A stretch of 64,000 bases of DNA from the NCBI GenBank assembly GCA_036004405.1, contig DASYRM010000195.1, forward strand, positions 1 through 64,000. Reading direction: 5' to 3'. The translations under genes were made by a program, and so were the position numbers. Shown here piece by piece: positions 34,708-43,873 of this stretch. Position 1 is the stretch's first letter. Each line of letters opens with the position of its first letter. The notes beneath the pieces are model-generated. The model saw nothing but the letters and a program-made list of their open reading frames with translations, was not told where the DNA came from and searched no databases. The stretch comes from DASYRM01 sp036004405. GTDB taxonomy: Bacteria > Acidobacteriota > Vicinamibacteria > Vicinamibacterales > UBA2999.

Positions 34708-34715
34708 GTAGGACG

Positions 34716-35234
34716 ATGAAGGTCACGCGCGAGGTCATCTACGACCTGCTGCCGTCCTACTTCGCCGGCGACGCGAGCGACGACACGCGCGCGCTCGTCG
34801 AAGCCTATTTCGAGACCGATCCCGAGTTCGGCCGCATGGCGGCACGCTTTCACGCGATGGTGGCCGACCGCCAGCAGTCGAGATCCGACGCGGGAATCGA
34901 CGCGGAGGCGACGGCGCGAGAGCGCGAGACGTTCGCGTGTGCGCGCAAGGCCGCGGAGCTGCCGACGCAGGCGCGCGCCGCCGCGGTCGGGTTCGGGTTT
35001 GCGTCGCTCTTCTCGTTCGGCGTCGCGATGATGACGTGGAACGAGCGCATGGCGTGGCGGAACCCGGGCATCCTTCTCGGCGTGATCTTTGGTGTCGTCG
35101 CGGTCGTGACGTTCGCGGCGTCGTTCCGCGTGAATCTCCATTCCTGGTGGTGGCGCGAAATGTCAGGCCTCGACGACGAGACGCTGCGGTCGGCAGGCCT
35201 GGGTGCCCGCCGGTCGCGCCAGCGCGCCCCCTGA
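34716..35234 (+). CDS. Probable membrane anti-sigma factor
   Basis: The 172-residue protein has a cytoplasmic N-terminus resembling anti-sigma domains (VTREVIYDLLPSYFAGDASD, ALVEAYFETDPEFGRMAARF) without the HxxxCxxC zinc motif, and two membrane helices (AAAVGFGFASLFSFGVAMM and GILLGVIFGVVAVVTFAA). Its position right after the ECF sigma gene supports an inhibitory role. The tail is basic (GLGARRSRQRAP). Confidence 0.72.
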   Translation: MKVTREVIYDLLPSYFAGDASDDTRALVEAYFETDPEFGRMAARFHAMVADRQQSRSDAGIDAEATARERETFACARKAAELPTQARAAAVGFGFASLFSFGVAMMTWNERMAWRNPGILLGVIFGVVAVVTFAASFRVNLHSWWWREMSGLDDETLRSAGLGARRSRQRAP

Positions 35235-35244
35235 GCCGGTTTTC

Positions 35245-35275
35245 CTGCCCCTGACACCTTCCTGTCAGGAGGCAG
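35245..35275 (+). promoter_or_regulatory. Leader hairpin covering the Shine-Dalgarno of the outer-membrane protein gene
   Basis: CTGCCCCTGACA (35245-35256) can pair with TGTCAGG-A-GGCAG (35263-35275) over 12 bp with one bulged A and a six-base loop. The descending arm contains AGGAGG (35267-35272), the ribosome site for GTG 35278. When folded it would hide the site. It could also serve as an end for the sigma/anti-sigma transcript, but no T-run follows. Confidence 0.55.
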
Positions 35276-35277
35276 TC

Positions 35278-35961
35278 GTGACCCACACGTTCCGCCGCGC
35301 GCTCGTCGTGTTCCTGGTCATGGCCGCCTGGACGAGCCAGGCCGCCGCGCAAACTCCATCCACTGTGCCGTCGCGCTCGCTGGTGCCCGCCGCGTTCCCG
35401 CGCTGGGACTTGAGCGGAGGTCTGGGCATGCTCAACGTCTCGACCCACGATGCCCGGAGCTCATGGGGAAGCTGGAACCAGAAGTTCGAGTATCGGACAG
35501 GCCTCGGCCGCTACTGGACGACTCACCTGAGAACCGACATCTCGGTGAGCACCTCGAACCGCTGGGACGACATTGAGGTGGCGGCGTTTCCGGTGCCCGG
35601 CGTCGCTGCCCCGATCTACACGTACACCAACGTCGAGCAGCGCCTGACCACCGTGGCCCCGGCGCTCACCTGGCAGTTCCGCGAGAACACGTTCATGCAC
35701 CCGTACGTCAGCGCCGGTGTGCAGGCGGAGATTCTGCAGCAGCGTCGCCTGCGATCGCCCGATATCTTCCGCTCGACCGTGGCGTCGGGGCCGCCGATCG
35801 ACGAACGGACCACGACGATTCTGGGCCGTCCCTTCGTTGCCGGCGGCTTCAAGTCGTACCTCTCGCGTTCGGTGTTCGTGCGCACCGAAGGGCGTGTCGC
35901 GCTGGCGTCCACCGGCCCCCGGCAGGTGTCGATCGTGGCCGGCATCGGCTTCGACTTTTAG
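35278..35961 (+). CDS. Outer membrane beta-barrel protein
   Basis: The 227-residue product has a signal peptide (THTFRRALVVFLVMAAW, cleavage near QAAAQ) and alternating beta-strand sequence ending with GIGFDF, a C-terminal Phe as expected for outer-membrane insertion. Strands such as FEYRTGLGRYWTTHLRTDIS and TTVAPALTWQFRENTFMHPY look like a small 8-10-stranded barrel. GTG 35278 is chosen because AGGAGG lies five bases upstream, within a hairpin. It may be a target of the adjacent ECF sigma factor. Confidence 0.75.
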   Translation: MTHTFRRALVVFLVMAAWTSQAAAQTPSTVPSRSLVPAAFPRWDLSGGLGMLNVSTHDARSSWGSWNQKFEYRTGLGRYWTTHLRTDISVSTSNRWDDIEVAAFPVPGVAAPIYTYTNVEQRLTTVAPALTWQFRENTFMHPYVSAGVQAEILQQRRLRSPDIFRSTVASGPPIDERTTTILGRPFVAGGFKSYLSRSVFVRTEGRVALASTGPRQVSIVAGIGFDF

Positions 35962-35973
35962 GAGGGCACCACG

Positions 35974-36360
35974 ATGACGACCAACAATCACGTGCTGCGC
36001 GTGCTCACGATCGTGGCGCTGACGCTGGCGCTCGCGGCGCCGGCGCGGGCACAGGAGCCGGGCGACTGGCGGCAGATGACGGCGGCGCTGCAGCCGGGCA
36101 CACGACTCGAACTGCACCTCAAGGACGGCAGTCACGTCGACGGCAGGCTGGTGGTCCAGGACGCGGACGTGCTGGTCGTGAATCCGCGGACGCGCATCCC
36201 CGTGGCGCCGTGGCGCGTGTCGTACTCGGAGATTGACTCGATCGAGATTCACCGGCGCGAGGGGCTGTCGCCCGGCGCCAAGGTGCTGCTCGGTCTCGGC
36301 GCCGGCGCGGCGGCCGTGTTCGTCGGCCTCTTGATTGCGGTGGCGGCGATTTCCGACTGA
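35974..36360 (+). CDS. Small exported or membrane protein of unknown function
   Basis: The 128-residue product has a signal peptide (VLRVLTIVALTLALAAPARA), a compact beta-type domain (LQPGTRLELHLKDGSHVDGR, LVVQDADVLVVNPRTRIPVA) with a layout reminiscent of Sm-like barrels, and a C-terminal hydrophobic helix (VLLGLGAGAAAVFVGLLIAV). AGGAGG precedes the ATG, and the gene follows the barrel gene by 12 bases, so they form an operon. Function is not recognised. Confidence 0.7.
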   Translation: MTTNNHVLRVLTIVALTLALAAPARAQEPGDWRQMTAALQPGTRLELHLKDGSHVDGRLVVQDADVLVVNPRTRIPVAPWRVSYSEIDSIEIHRREGLSPGAKVLLGLGAGAAAVFVGLLIAVAAISD

Positions 36361-36411
36361 GTTGGCGATTAGCCCGAACCGCGACGGGCGGAGTAACATT
36401 CCCGGTTTCTC

Positions 36412-36903
36412 ATGCCTGATCCGAAGCCGCTCGTTGCCGTGGTCATGGGCTCCACGTCCGATTGGGAGACGATGAAGCACGCCGTTGACGTCCTGGAGCA
36501 GTTCGGCGTGCCGCAGGAGCATCACGTCGTGTCGGCGCATCGCACACCGGTGTGGATGGCCGAGTTCGCGGGCGGCGCCGAGGCCCGCGGCATCGAGGTG
36601 ATCATCGCGGGCGCCGGCGGTGCGGCGCACCTGCCCGGCATGGTCGCCGCCCACACCGTGGTGCCGGTGCTCGGCGTGCCCGTGCAGAGCGCCGCCCTGC
36701 AGGGGCTCGACTCGCTGCTCTCGATCGTGCAGATGCCGGGCGGTGTGCCGGTGGGCGTGCTCGCGATCGGCAAGGCCGGCGCTACCAATGCCGGGCTGCT
36801 GGCGGTGTCCATCCTGTCGAATTCGCGGCCGGAGCTGCGCGTGAAGCTGCGCGCGTTCCGCGAGGAGCAGACGCAGAAGGTCAGGCAAGAACAGCTCCCA
36901 TGA
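36412..36903 (+). CDS. purE: N5-carboxyaminoimidazole ribonucleotide mutase
   Basis: The 163-residue cytoplasmic enzyme converts N5-CAIR to CAIR in purine synthesis, working with PurK. Class I PurE motifs are VAVVMGSTSDWETMKHAVDV near 7, VVSAHRTPVWMAEFA near 40 with the catalytic His, GAGGAAHLPGMVAAHT near 65, and SLLSIVQMPGGVPVG near 102. It overlaps purK by ATGA. Confidence 0.97.
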   Translation: MPDPKPLVAVVMGSTSDWETMKHAVDVLEQFGVPQEHHVVSAHRTPVWMAEFAGGAEARGIEVIIAGAGGAAHLPGMVAAHTVVPVLGVPVQSAALQGLDSLLSIVQMPGGVPVGVLAIGKAGATNAGLLAVSILSNSRPELRVKLRAFREEQTQKVRQEQLP

Positions 36904-38027
36904 TTGGCCCTGGCTCGGTGCTCGGCGTGCTCGGCAGCGGGCAGCTCGGGCGCATGTTCACGATTGCGGCGCGACGCATGGGCTATCGCGTCCACACGTT
37001 TTCTCCCGAGTCCGACACGCCCACCGGTCAGGTGGCCGACGTCGAAGTGACGGCGCCCTACGACGATCTCGACGCGCTGAAGGCCTTCGCGCGCCGCGTG
37101 TCGGTCGTCACCTTTGAATTCGAGAACGTGCCGAGCGCCGCCACGAGCGCCATCGAATCGATCGTCACGGTGCGGCCGTCGCCCGAGGCGCTGCACATCT
37201 CGCAGCAGCGCGCGCGCGAGAAGCAGTTCCTCGCCGACCGCGGGTTTCCCACCGTGCCGTTTGCCGTGGCCACGACGCAGGCCGAGCTCGCCTCCGGGTT
37301 GGCGCGCATCGGCACCCCGGCCATCGTGAAGACCGCCGAGTCCGGCTACGACGGCAAAGGGCAGCAGGTCGCCGGGTCGGCCGACGAGGCCGGACGGATC
37401 TGGTCGTCGCTCGGTGCGCAGGTGCTGGTCGTCGAGAAACGCATCAACCTGCAGGCCGAGCTGTCGGTGATCGCGGCCCGCGGCTTGTACGGCGACGTGG
37501 CGCAGTTTCCGCTCTTCGAGAACCGCCACCGCAATCACATCCTCGACCTGACCACCGCGCCCGCCGCCGTGCCGCCCGCGGTGGCCGCGCGGGGCACCGA
37601 GATTGCCCGCGGCATCCTCGACGCGCTGGACTACGTGGGCGTGCTCTGCATCGAGTTCTTCCTGAGCACCGACGGCGACTTGATGGTCAACGAGCTGGCG
37701 CCGCGCCCGCACAACTCCGGACACCTGACGTTCGACGCCGCGGTCACCAGCCAGTTCGAGCAGCAGGTGCGCGCCATCTGCGGCCTGCCGCTCGGGTCGG
37801 CGGAGCTCCTGCGGCCGGCGGCCATGGCCAACCTGCTCGGCGATCTGTGGGCGGAGGGCGAGCCCGATTGGGTCGCGGCCTGCCGCCAGCCCGATATAAA
37901 GCTCCACCTGTACGGCAAGATCACGCCCAAGCCTGGGCGGAAGATGGGGCACCTGACGGCCATGGGCCGCACCGTGCTCGAAGCGCAGGACCGCGTGATT
38001 TCCGCGCGCGACGCGCTGCTGCGGTAA
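36900..38027 (+). CDS. purK: N5-carboxyaminoimidazole ribonucleotide synthase
   Basis: The 375-residue ATP-grasp enzyme carboxylates AIR with bicarbonate and ATP. It starts with GSVLGVLGSGQLGRMFTIAA and contains TFEFENVPSAA near 75, ISQQRAREKQFLADRGFPT near 99, AIVKTAESGYDGKGQQV near 141 and NELAPRPHNSGHLTFDAA near 264. The start at 36900 lies inside the purE stop. Confidence 0.97.
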   Translation: MIGPGSVLGVLGSGQLGRMFTIAARRMGYRVHTFSPESDTPTGQVADVEVTAPYDDLDALKAFARRVSVVTFEFENVPSAATSAIESIVTVRPSPEALHISQQRAREKQFLADRGFPTVPFAVATTQAELASGLARIGTPAIVKTAESGYDGKGQQVAGSADEAGRIWSSLGAQVLVVEKRINLQAELSVIAARGLYGDVAQFPLFENRHRNHILDLTTAPAAVPPAVAARGTEIARGILDALDYVGVLCIEFFLSTDGDLMVNELAPRPHNSGHLTFDAAVTSQFEQQVRAICGLPLGSAELLRPAAMANLLGDLWAEGEPDWVAACRQPDIKLHLYGKITPKPGRKMGHLTAMGRTVLEAQDRVISARDALLR

Positions 38028-38038
38028 ATTCAACGCGC

Positions 38039-39445
38039 GTGACGCGCTTTCAATTCGGCGATTTCGAGCTCGACGCCGCGGCCGGGCGTTTGACGCAGGC
38101 CGGTACCCCGGTGGTGCTGCCGGCGCGCCACGTCGAGGTGCTGGCGGCCCTCCTCGCGCACGCCGGCGAGGTGGTGTCGAAGGACGCGCTCGTCGAAGCC
38201 GCGTGGCGCGACGTGGCCGTCACCGACAACAGCCTCGAACAGGCGATCTCGTCGCTGCGCCGCGCGCTGGCGGCGCCCGGCAGCGGCGCCTCGATCGAGA
38301 CCGTGCCGCGGCAGGGCTACCGCTTTGCCGGCGCGGTGCAGCGGGTGACGCCGCGCGCCACCGACGACGCGCTCGAGGCGCTCATCGCTCCCTATCGTGC
38401 CTTCGTCGAAGGGCGGGCGGCGCTCGAGTCGCTGTCGGTCGATCGCGTGATCGAGGCGGCGGGCGCTTTCAACACGGTGCTTGCGGCGTCGCCCGACAAC
38501 GCCGCCGCCCACATCGGCATGGCCACCGCGAACGTGATGCGCTTCGAGATGACGCGCGCCGATCCGTCGCCGGACCTCGACGCCCTGGCCGCGGCGACCA
38601 ATCACGCACGCGAGTCGTGCCGTCTCGACCCGCGCTACGGCGAGGCCTGGGCCACGCTCGGCTTCGTGCTCGAGCGGACCGGCGCGGGCGTGGATGCCGT
38701 GGCCGCGCTGTCGCGTGCGGTGTCGCTCGAGCCCGACAACTGGCGGCACCATCTGCGGCTGGCGGCGGTCAGCTGGGGAGAGGCGCGCCTGCGTGCCGCC
38801 CAGCGGACGTTGACGCTGCTGCCCGGCTGTCCGCTGGCGCACTGGCTTGCGGCCACGGTGCACGTGGCCCGTCAGTCGCTCGACGAGGCCGAGCGCGAGC
38901 TGATGGCCGGATGCGCGGGCGTTGCCGCCGCGGGTGCCGAGACGCGCTTCAGCGGCGTGGCGCTGGAGTGGCTGCTCGGTCTGATTTGGCTGTCGCGCCG
39001 CGACGCGGCCGCGGCGCGCCAGCACTTCGAGCGCGAGCTTGCCGCGGAGGCCGGCGGCCATCTGTACGCGCGCGAGTGCTGCGCCAACGTCTGGTACGCC
39101 ATCGGCGCCATGCGCTGGCGAGACGGCGACCGCGCCGGCGCCAACGACGCCTTCGCGCAGGCGCTCCAGCGCGTCGAGGGGCATGCGCTGGCGTCGATCA
39201 TGATGCAGCGGCCGCCTGTGTCTCAGACCGGCCCACGTACGAGCCCGATCGACGTCGCCGTCGCGCGCGCCGTGGCGCTCACGGCCGCGGGGCAGCACGC
39301 CCAGGCGGCCGCCACGGTCGATGCCGCGCTGGCCGCCGCGCCACCAGCCAGCGCCGGCTGGATCCTGCCGGTGGAACCGATGCTGCAGGCTGGCGGTCCC
39401 GACTGGGCGCCGGCCTTCGCACGCCTGCGCAGCGGCGCGGCTTGA
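38039..39445 (+). CDS. CadC-like winged-helix regulator with TPR-like repeats
   Basis: The 468-residue protein begins with GTG and an OmpR/PhoB-type DNA-binding domain (FQFGDFELDAAAGRLTQAGT, VVSKDALVEAAWRDVAVTDN then SLEQAISSLRRAL, VPRQGYRFAG) over residues 1-100. The rest is helical and Ala-rich and reads as TPR-like repeats (AWATLGFVLERTGAGVDAVA). No receiver domain or clear membrane helix was found, so it differs from classical CadC. Target genes are unknown; the next gene encodes an exported protein. Confidence 0.78.
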   Translation: MTRFQFGDFELDAAAGRLTQAGTPVVLPARHVEVLAALLAHAGEVVSKDALVEAAWRDVAVTDNSLEQAISSLRRALAAPGSGASIETVPRQGYRFAGAVQRVTPRATDDALEALIAPYRAFVEGRAALESLSVDRVIEAAGAFNTVLAASPDNAAAHIGMATANVMRFEMTRADPSPDLDALAAATNHARESCRLDPRYGEAWATLGFVLERTGAGVDAVAALSRAVSLEPDNWRHHLRLAAVSWGEARLRAAQRTLTLLPGCPLAHWLAATVHVARQSLDEAERELMAGCAGVAAAGAETRFSGVALEWLLGLIWLSRRDAAAARQHFERELAAEAGGHLYARECCANVWYAIGAMRWRDGDRAGANDAFAQALQRVEGHALASIMMQRPPVSQTGPRTSPIDVAVARAVALTAAGQHAQAAATVDAALAAAPPASAGWILPVEPMLQAGGPDWAPAFARLRSGAA

Positions 39446-39535
39446 TTCAGTCCGGGACGCATTTCAGTACTTTTCAGGCCGCGCGTCAGGACTCCGCGGC
39501 GGCTCGCATTGCACCATCGATTCATGGAGGTGCGT

Positions 39536-40054
39536 ATGCGTCATGCCGTGATCGTCCTCATGTGTCTCGCGTCAGTCGGGGTCGCGTCGGCCCAGAATGT
39601 CCTCGATCCCCCCGGGTTCACCAAGACCGTCAACCTGTCGGGCCCGCGCTTCGGGATGACGGCGCTCAGCCCCGGCGTCGTCGCGGAGCTGCAGAAGCGG
39701 AAGATCGACGTCGACGCCAACATCTCGCAGTTCGGCTGGCAGTTCGAACGGCAGTTCTATTCCCGCGACAGCGGCGTCGCCGCCGTCAACGAATGGGTCG
39801 TCCTGCTTGGCGGCCTCGATCAGGGCGTCGTGCTGCCGAGTCTCAGCTGGCTGGTCGGCCTGCGAACCCGGGAAGGCGCCGAGTTCGGCATCGGTCCCAA
39901 CGTCACGCCCGCCGGCGTGGCCCTGGCCGTCGCCGCCGGCGTGACGTTCCGCGCCGGCAATCTGAACGTGCCGATGAACGTGGCGGTGGTGCCCTCGAAG
40001 GTCGGCACGCGCATCAGCGTGCTCACCGGCTTCAACATGCGCCGGCGGCGGTGA
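39536..40054 (+). CDS. Small exported protein of unknown function
   Basis: The 172-residue product has a signal peptide (RHAVIVLMCLASVGVASAQ) and a beta-rich body with repeated Gly (GLRTREGAEFGIGPNV, GVALAVAAGVTFRAGNLNVP), ending MRRRR, which is unusual for a barrel. ATG 39536 is preferred because GGAGG lies five bases upstream. The position after the CadC-like gene may indicate regulation by it. I see no known domain. Confidence 0.68.
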   Translation: MRHAVIVLMCLASVGVASAQNVLDPPGFTKTVNLSGPRFGMTALSPGVVAELQKRKIDVDANISQFGWQFERQFYSRDSGVAAVNEWVVLLGGLDQGVVLPSLSWLVGLRTREGAEFGIGPNVTPAGVALAVAAGVTFRAGNLNVPMNVAVVPSKVGTRISVLTGFNMRRRR

Positions 40055-40064
40055 CGCACGCATC

Positions 40065-40135
40065 GTAGGGGCCGCCTTCAGGCGGCCCGTCAACGGGCCA
40101 CCTGAAGGTGGCCCCTACGACACGGTGGCCCCTAC
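40065..40135. repeat. Composite GTAG/CTAC element: two hairpins plus a half copy
   Basis: GTAGG then GGCCGCCT, TC, AGGCGGCC; after TCAAC a second hairpin GGGCCACCT, GA, AGGTGGCCC, CTAC; then a truncated right half (GGTGGCCCCTAC). The second stem differs from the first at positions that change on both arms together. It fills a convergent junction and ends as the TAG stop of the penicillin acylase gene. Confidence 0.92.
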
Positions 40136-42570
40136 GGTGCGAGCGTGAGCGTGTAGCGGGTGGGTCCCGGCAGGAACGGCGTGGGCTCGCCACGGGCCCA
40201 CGCGTCGTGCGAGTTCCGATAGAACGGCGACAGCGGGTGACCGCTCTGGCCGGTCGGCATGTGCATGATGCCGGCGCGCTCGTTGCCGGGCGACACGACC
40301 ATCCGTTCCGACGCGCCGTTGGTGTTCCAGTGCATCCGCGGCGTGAACAGATCGCCGGGGAATTTGCCCGCCGGCATGTCGAGCCACCGGCTCACGAACG
40401 GCAGCGACCCCGACAGCGGATGGCGGAAGGCGATGACGTTGTAATCGGACCACTTCTTCCGCGACAGATCCCCCGAGCTGTTCTCCATCGCGTCCTGGAT
40501 GATGGCGTCGATCGACGCCGTCATCAGGTCGCTCCACGACCCGTAGCGCGGGTTGAGCAGGTGCGCCGGCCGTTCGCTCACCAGCTTCCAGATGGCGCCT
40601 TCGCGCCGGCGGATGCGCGTGTAGTCGAAGGCGGGGTCGGCCTCGTAGCAGTCGGCCAGCACGAACGACGTGACGCGGTCGATCACCTGATCGCGGAACA
40701 AGCGCGTGAGGCGGTACGCCGCCGAATCCGGCGACGCCTCGCCGGTCCAGTCCTTCTCGACGATGTCGCGGAAACTCGCCCGCGCGGCGTCGCCGGCCAC
40801 GTTGTCCGACGTGAGGTGGCGCAGGATGAGGTCGCGCCAGCGTGACAGGAACGTCGATCGCGCGTCGAGCTGGATGTCGAGCATGTCGCGCGCGGTGAAC
40901 TGCTCGCGCTCGCGCAGGCGGTCGCGTATCTCGCGGGCGCGCGCCCCGACGTCGTAGTTGCCGTCGCCGAGGGTGTGGAGAAAGCTGCCGTCCACCACGC
41001 GCGCGTTGGCGGTCCACAGGCGTCCGCCCGGGGGATCGACGATGCGCGGGTACTCGGCGGGGGTGAGCCAGCCGTTCCATCCGCGCCAGCCGTCGGCCCA
41101 TGATTCGGGCAGCGCGCCCTCGAGGGCGATCCGCCGCGGCAGCGAACCATAGATGGTCCAGCCCACGCGGCCGCTGCGATCGGCCGCCACCATGTTCTGC
41201 GCCGGCGTGCCGAGCGCGTTGGCGGCGTCGAGCACCTCTTCCAGCGTGCGCGCCGCTTCGAGGCGCAGCACCGACGTGGCGAGCCGTTCCGCCGAATGCG
41301 CCGTCCACGCGTAGGCCCGCAGCCGTCCTTTGTGATCGGTGCCGAGCACCGGTCCCCACATCGTCCAGCGTGCGACGAAGGTGACGGGGCTGCCGCCCTT
41401 CACCTCGATGGTCTCCCGATAATGATCGAAGGCCCGCCAGCCCCACGGCGTCATGTACCGGCTGGGGTCCATGGGATCGACTTCGAGCAGCACGAGATCC
41501 CCGGTGTCCGTCTGCGCGTTGGTGAACCCCCAGGCGACGTAGGTGTTGCTGCCGGCCACGAGCGTCGGGTGCCCCGGCAGTGTGATGCCTTCGAGGAGCC
41601 GCGTCTGCGACGAATCCAATTCGTCGCGCCACTCGAGCACGGCGCGATACCACGTGTTGGGTACGCGGATGTCGAGGTGCATGTCGTTGGCCACCAGGGC
41701 CCGCCCGTCGGGTGTGAGCTCGCGCGACACCGCCCAGCTGTTGCTGCCGAGGGCGGCGTCGCCGGGCGTGGAGGCCCACGGGTTCGGCGCGTCGTTGGCG
41801 GCCCTCTCGCGCTCGTGTTGCAGGTCGATCTCGGGGCGCCCGTTGCGCTTGCGCCGCAGGTTGTACACCTCGGGCCCGGGCACGTCGGCGGTGGCAATCG
41901 ACTCGCCGATCATCGGCGAGTCCCATTCCGTGCCGCGCGGCGCGAGCAGGTCGAACATCTGTGGCGGCAGCACGTCGTGCATCGTCGCCAGCATCGACTC
42001 GTAGGCGCCGTCCGGGTCCTGGAGCGTCACGAACATCGAGAGCACGACGAGCAGACTGTCCTCGGCCGTCCACGGCTGAGGCGTCTGCCGCAGGATCAGA
42101 TACTCGAACGGGCTGGCGCCGAGCGCCGCCAGCCCGCGGTTGACGCCGGCGGTGTAGGCCTCGAGCACGGTGCGATCGCGGGGCGACATCAGGGCCAGCG
42201 CCCGCTGGGCCTCGTCGCGGAACCGGTGCACGCGCACCTGGCGGTCGAGCCGCACCGCGGCGTCGCCGACCAGGGCGGCCAGCTCGCCCGCGGCTCGCCG
42301 CCGGGCCAAATCCATCTGGAAGAACCGATCCTGCGCGTGGACGAAGCCGGTGGCGCGGGCCACGTCCTCTCGGGAAATGCCGCGGATGGTGGGGATGCCC
42401 AGGGCGTCGCGCTCCACGGTCACGGCCGACTGCAGACCGCGGACGCGAACGGTGCCGTTGATCACCGGCAGGCTGGCGCGAAGCTTTGTCCGGGCCCAGT
42501 ACCCGCCTCCGGCCAGCACGACGGCCAGCACGATCCCGGCGATGACGACGACACGGACGGCCTTACGCAT
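40132..42570 (-). CDS. Penicillin acylase family (Ntn) amidohydrolase
   Basis: The 812-residue product has an N-terminal hydrophobic anchor or signal (VRVVVIAGIVLAVVLAGGGY), an alpha part with GIPTIRGISREDVARATGFV and HAQDRFFQMDLARR, and a probable autocatalytic cleavage site GSNSWAV near 278, where Ser becomes the N-terminal nucleophile of the beta subunit. The family hydrolyses penicillins, acyl-homoserine lactones or other amides; substrate cannot be assigned. Its TAG stop is from the repeat array next to it. Confidence 0.9.
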   Translation of the reverse strand: MRKAVRVVVIAGIVLAVVLAGGGYWARTKLRASLPVINGTVRVRGLQSAVTVERDALGIPTIRGISREDVARATGFVHAQDRFFQMDLARRRAAGELAALVGDAAVRLDRQVRVHRFRDEAQRALALMSPRDRTVLEAYTAGVNRGLAALGASPFEYLILRQTPQPWTAEDSLLVVLSMFVTLQDPDGAYESMLATMHDVLPPQMFDLLAPRGTEWDSPMIGESIATADVPGPEVYNLRRKRNGRPEIDLQHERERAANDAPNPWASTPGDAALGSNSWAVSRELTPDGRALVANDMHLDIRVPNTWYRAVLEWRDELDSSQTRLLEGITLPGHPTLVAGSNTYVAWGFTNAQTDTGDLVLLEVDPMDPSRYMTPWGWRAFDHYRETIEVKGGSPVTFVARWTMWGPVLGTDHKGRLRAYAWTAHSAERLATSVLRLEAARTLEEVLDAANALGTPAQNMVAADRSGRVGWTIYGSLPRRIALEGALPESWADGWRGWNGWLTPAEYPRIVDPPGGRLWTANARVVDGSFLHTLGDGNYDVGARAREIRDRLREREQFTARDMLDIQLDARSTFLSRWRDLILRHLTSDNVAGDAARASFRDIVEKDWTGEASPDSAAYRLTRLFRDQVIDRVTSFVLADCYEADPAFDYTRIRRREGAIWKLVSERPAHLLNPRYGSWSDLMTASIDAIIQDAMENSSGDLSRKKWSDYNVIAFRHPLSGSLPFVSRWLDMPAGKFPGDLFTPRMHWNTNGASERMVVSPGNERAGIMHMPTGQSGHPLSPFYRNSHDAWARGEPTPFLPGPTRYTLTLAP

Positions 42571-42658
42571 GGGGAGATCCCTGATTTTACCCAGCGCCGG
42601 TATCCGCGGCGGCCATTTCCAGGCCGCGCGCGAAGTACAAGAGAATGACGACTGACCG

Positions 42659-43873
42659 ATGCAGACGCGCTACGGGCAGTCCCCCTGGATTGCCGCCTAT
42701 CCCGCCAGCAAGCGACCGTCGTTTCCCAGGCTCCGCGGCGAGCACGCCGCCGACGTCGTCATCGTCGGGGCCGGCCTTACGGGTTGCGCCACGGCCGTGG
42801 CGTGCGCGTTGGCGGGCCTGAAGCCGCTCGTTATCGAGGCCGAGCGCACGGGACACCTGGCGGGCCGGACGTCAGGACTGCTGCTGCCCGATCCGGGCCC
42901 GTCCTTCCGCGACATTGCCAGGCGCCACGGATTGCGGGCCGCCAAGCTGGTGTTCGGGACGTGGCGGCGATCGGCGCTCGATGCCGCCGCACAGCTGAGG
43001 CGGCTGTCGATTTCGTGCAACCTGGAGCCGCGCGAGAGCCTGATCGTCGGGCCGCAGGACGACAACAAGGGGCTGCTGCGCGAGTACGACGCGCGCGAGG
43101 CGGCCGGCGTCGCGGCGGCGTGGCTGACACGCCGCCAGATCAGCGCGCTGACGCCGCTCGACGTGTCGGCGGCCATGCGCTCGCGCGACGGGTTCCTGCT
43201 GGATCCCTACCGCGCCTGTCTCGGCCTGGCGAACGCCGCCGCCAAACGCGGGGCCGCCTTCTTCGAACAGAGTCGCGTGAAGAAAGTCCGTGTCGCGCGG
43301 CGGCACGTCGAAATCGTCGTGGACGGCGGGCTCGTCAAGGCTGGCACCATCATCGTGGCCACCGGCACGGCCACGGCGGAGTTCCGCCCCCTGCGCCGCC
43401 ACTTCAAGATGCGCGAGGTGTATCACGCTCTCACCGAGCCGATGCCGGCCGCGCTCCGCAAGCAGGTCGGCAATCGCAGCGTGACGGTGAAGGATCCGGC
43501 TGGCGCCGGCCGCCGCCTGGTGTGGACGCCCGACGGACGGCTGCTGGTGCTCGGAGGCGATCAGGACGAGACCCCGCCGCGCCGCCGGCCCGACGTCCTC
43601 GTGCAGCGCACGGGTCAACTGATGTACGAGGCGCTGACGATGTATCCCGCCATTGCCGGCCTGCGGCCCGAGTGGGGTTGGGAAGCGTCGTACGGCGAAA
43701 CCGCCGACGGGATTCCGTACATCGGCCCTCACCGCAACTACCCGCGGCATCTGTTTGCGTTCGGCGGCGCGGGCGATTCGCTGACGGGCGCATTTCTCGC
43801 CGCGCGCGTTCTCGTGCGAGCGCTGCAGGGCGCGCCGGAGAAAAGCGATCAGGTGTTCGGGTGGACGCGATGA
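42659..43873 (+). CDS. FAD-dependent oxidoreductase (DAO/glycine oxidase-like fold)
   Basis: The 404-residue protein has the FAD-binding ADVVIVGAGLTGCATAVACA near 33 and the family's second glycine region GTIIVATGTATAEF near 227, ending with GIPYIGPHRNYPRHLFAFGG then AGDSLTGAF near 355. It resembles DAO-type amine or amino acid oxidoreductases. It overlaps bshB by ATGA, so it is in the bacillithiol operon, where a role in thiol redox or sulfur metabolism is possible but unproven. Confidence 0.85.
   Translation: MQTRYGQSPWIAAYPASKRPSFPRLRGEHAADVVIVGAGLTGCATAVACALAGLKPLVIEAERTGHLAGRTSGLLLPDPGPSFRDIARRHGLRAAKLVFGTWRRSALDAAAQLRRLSISCNLEPRESLIVGPQDDNKGLLREYDAREAAGVAAAWLTRRQISALTPLDVSAAMRSRDGFLLDPYRACLGLANAAAKRGAAFFEQSRVKKVRVARRHVEIVVDGGLVKAGTIIVATGTATAEFRPLRRHFKMREVYHALTEPMPAALRKQVGNRSVTVKDPAGAGRRLVWTPDGRLLVLGGDQDETPPRRRPDVLVQRTGQLMYEALTMYPAIAGLRPEWGWEASYGETADGIPYIGPHRNYPRHLFAFGGAGDSLTGAFLAARVLVRALQGAPEKSDQVFGWTR

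Noticed and set aside
40115..42073. 652-codon frame on the minus strand in another phase of the penicillin acylase gene
   Set aside because: Arg-rich shadow of the real gene in the same direction.
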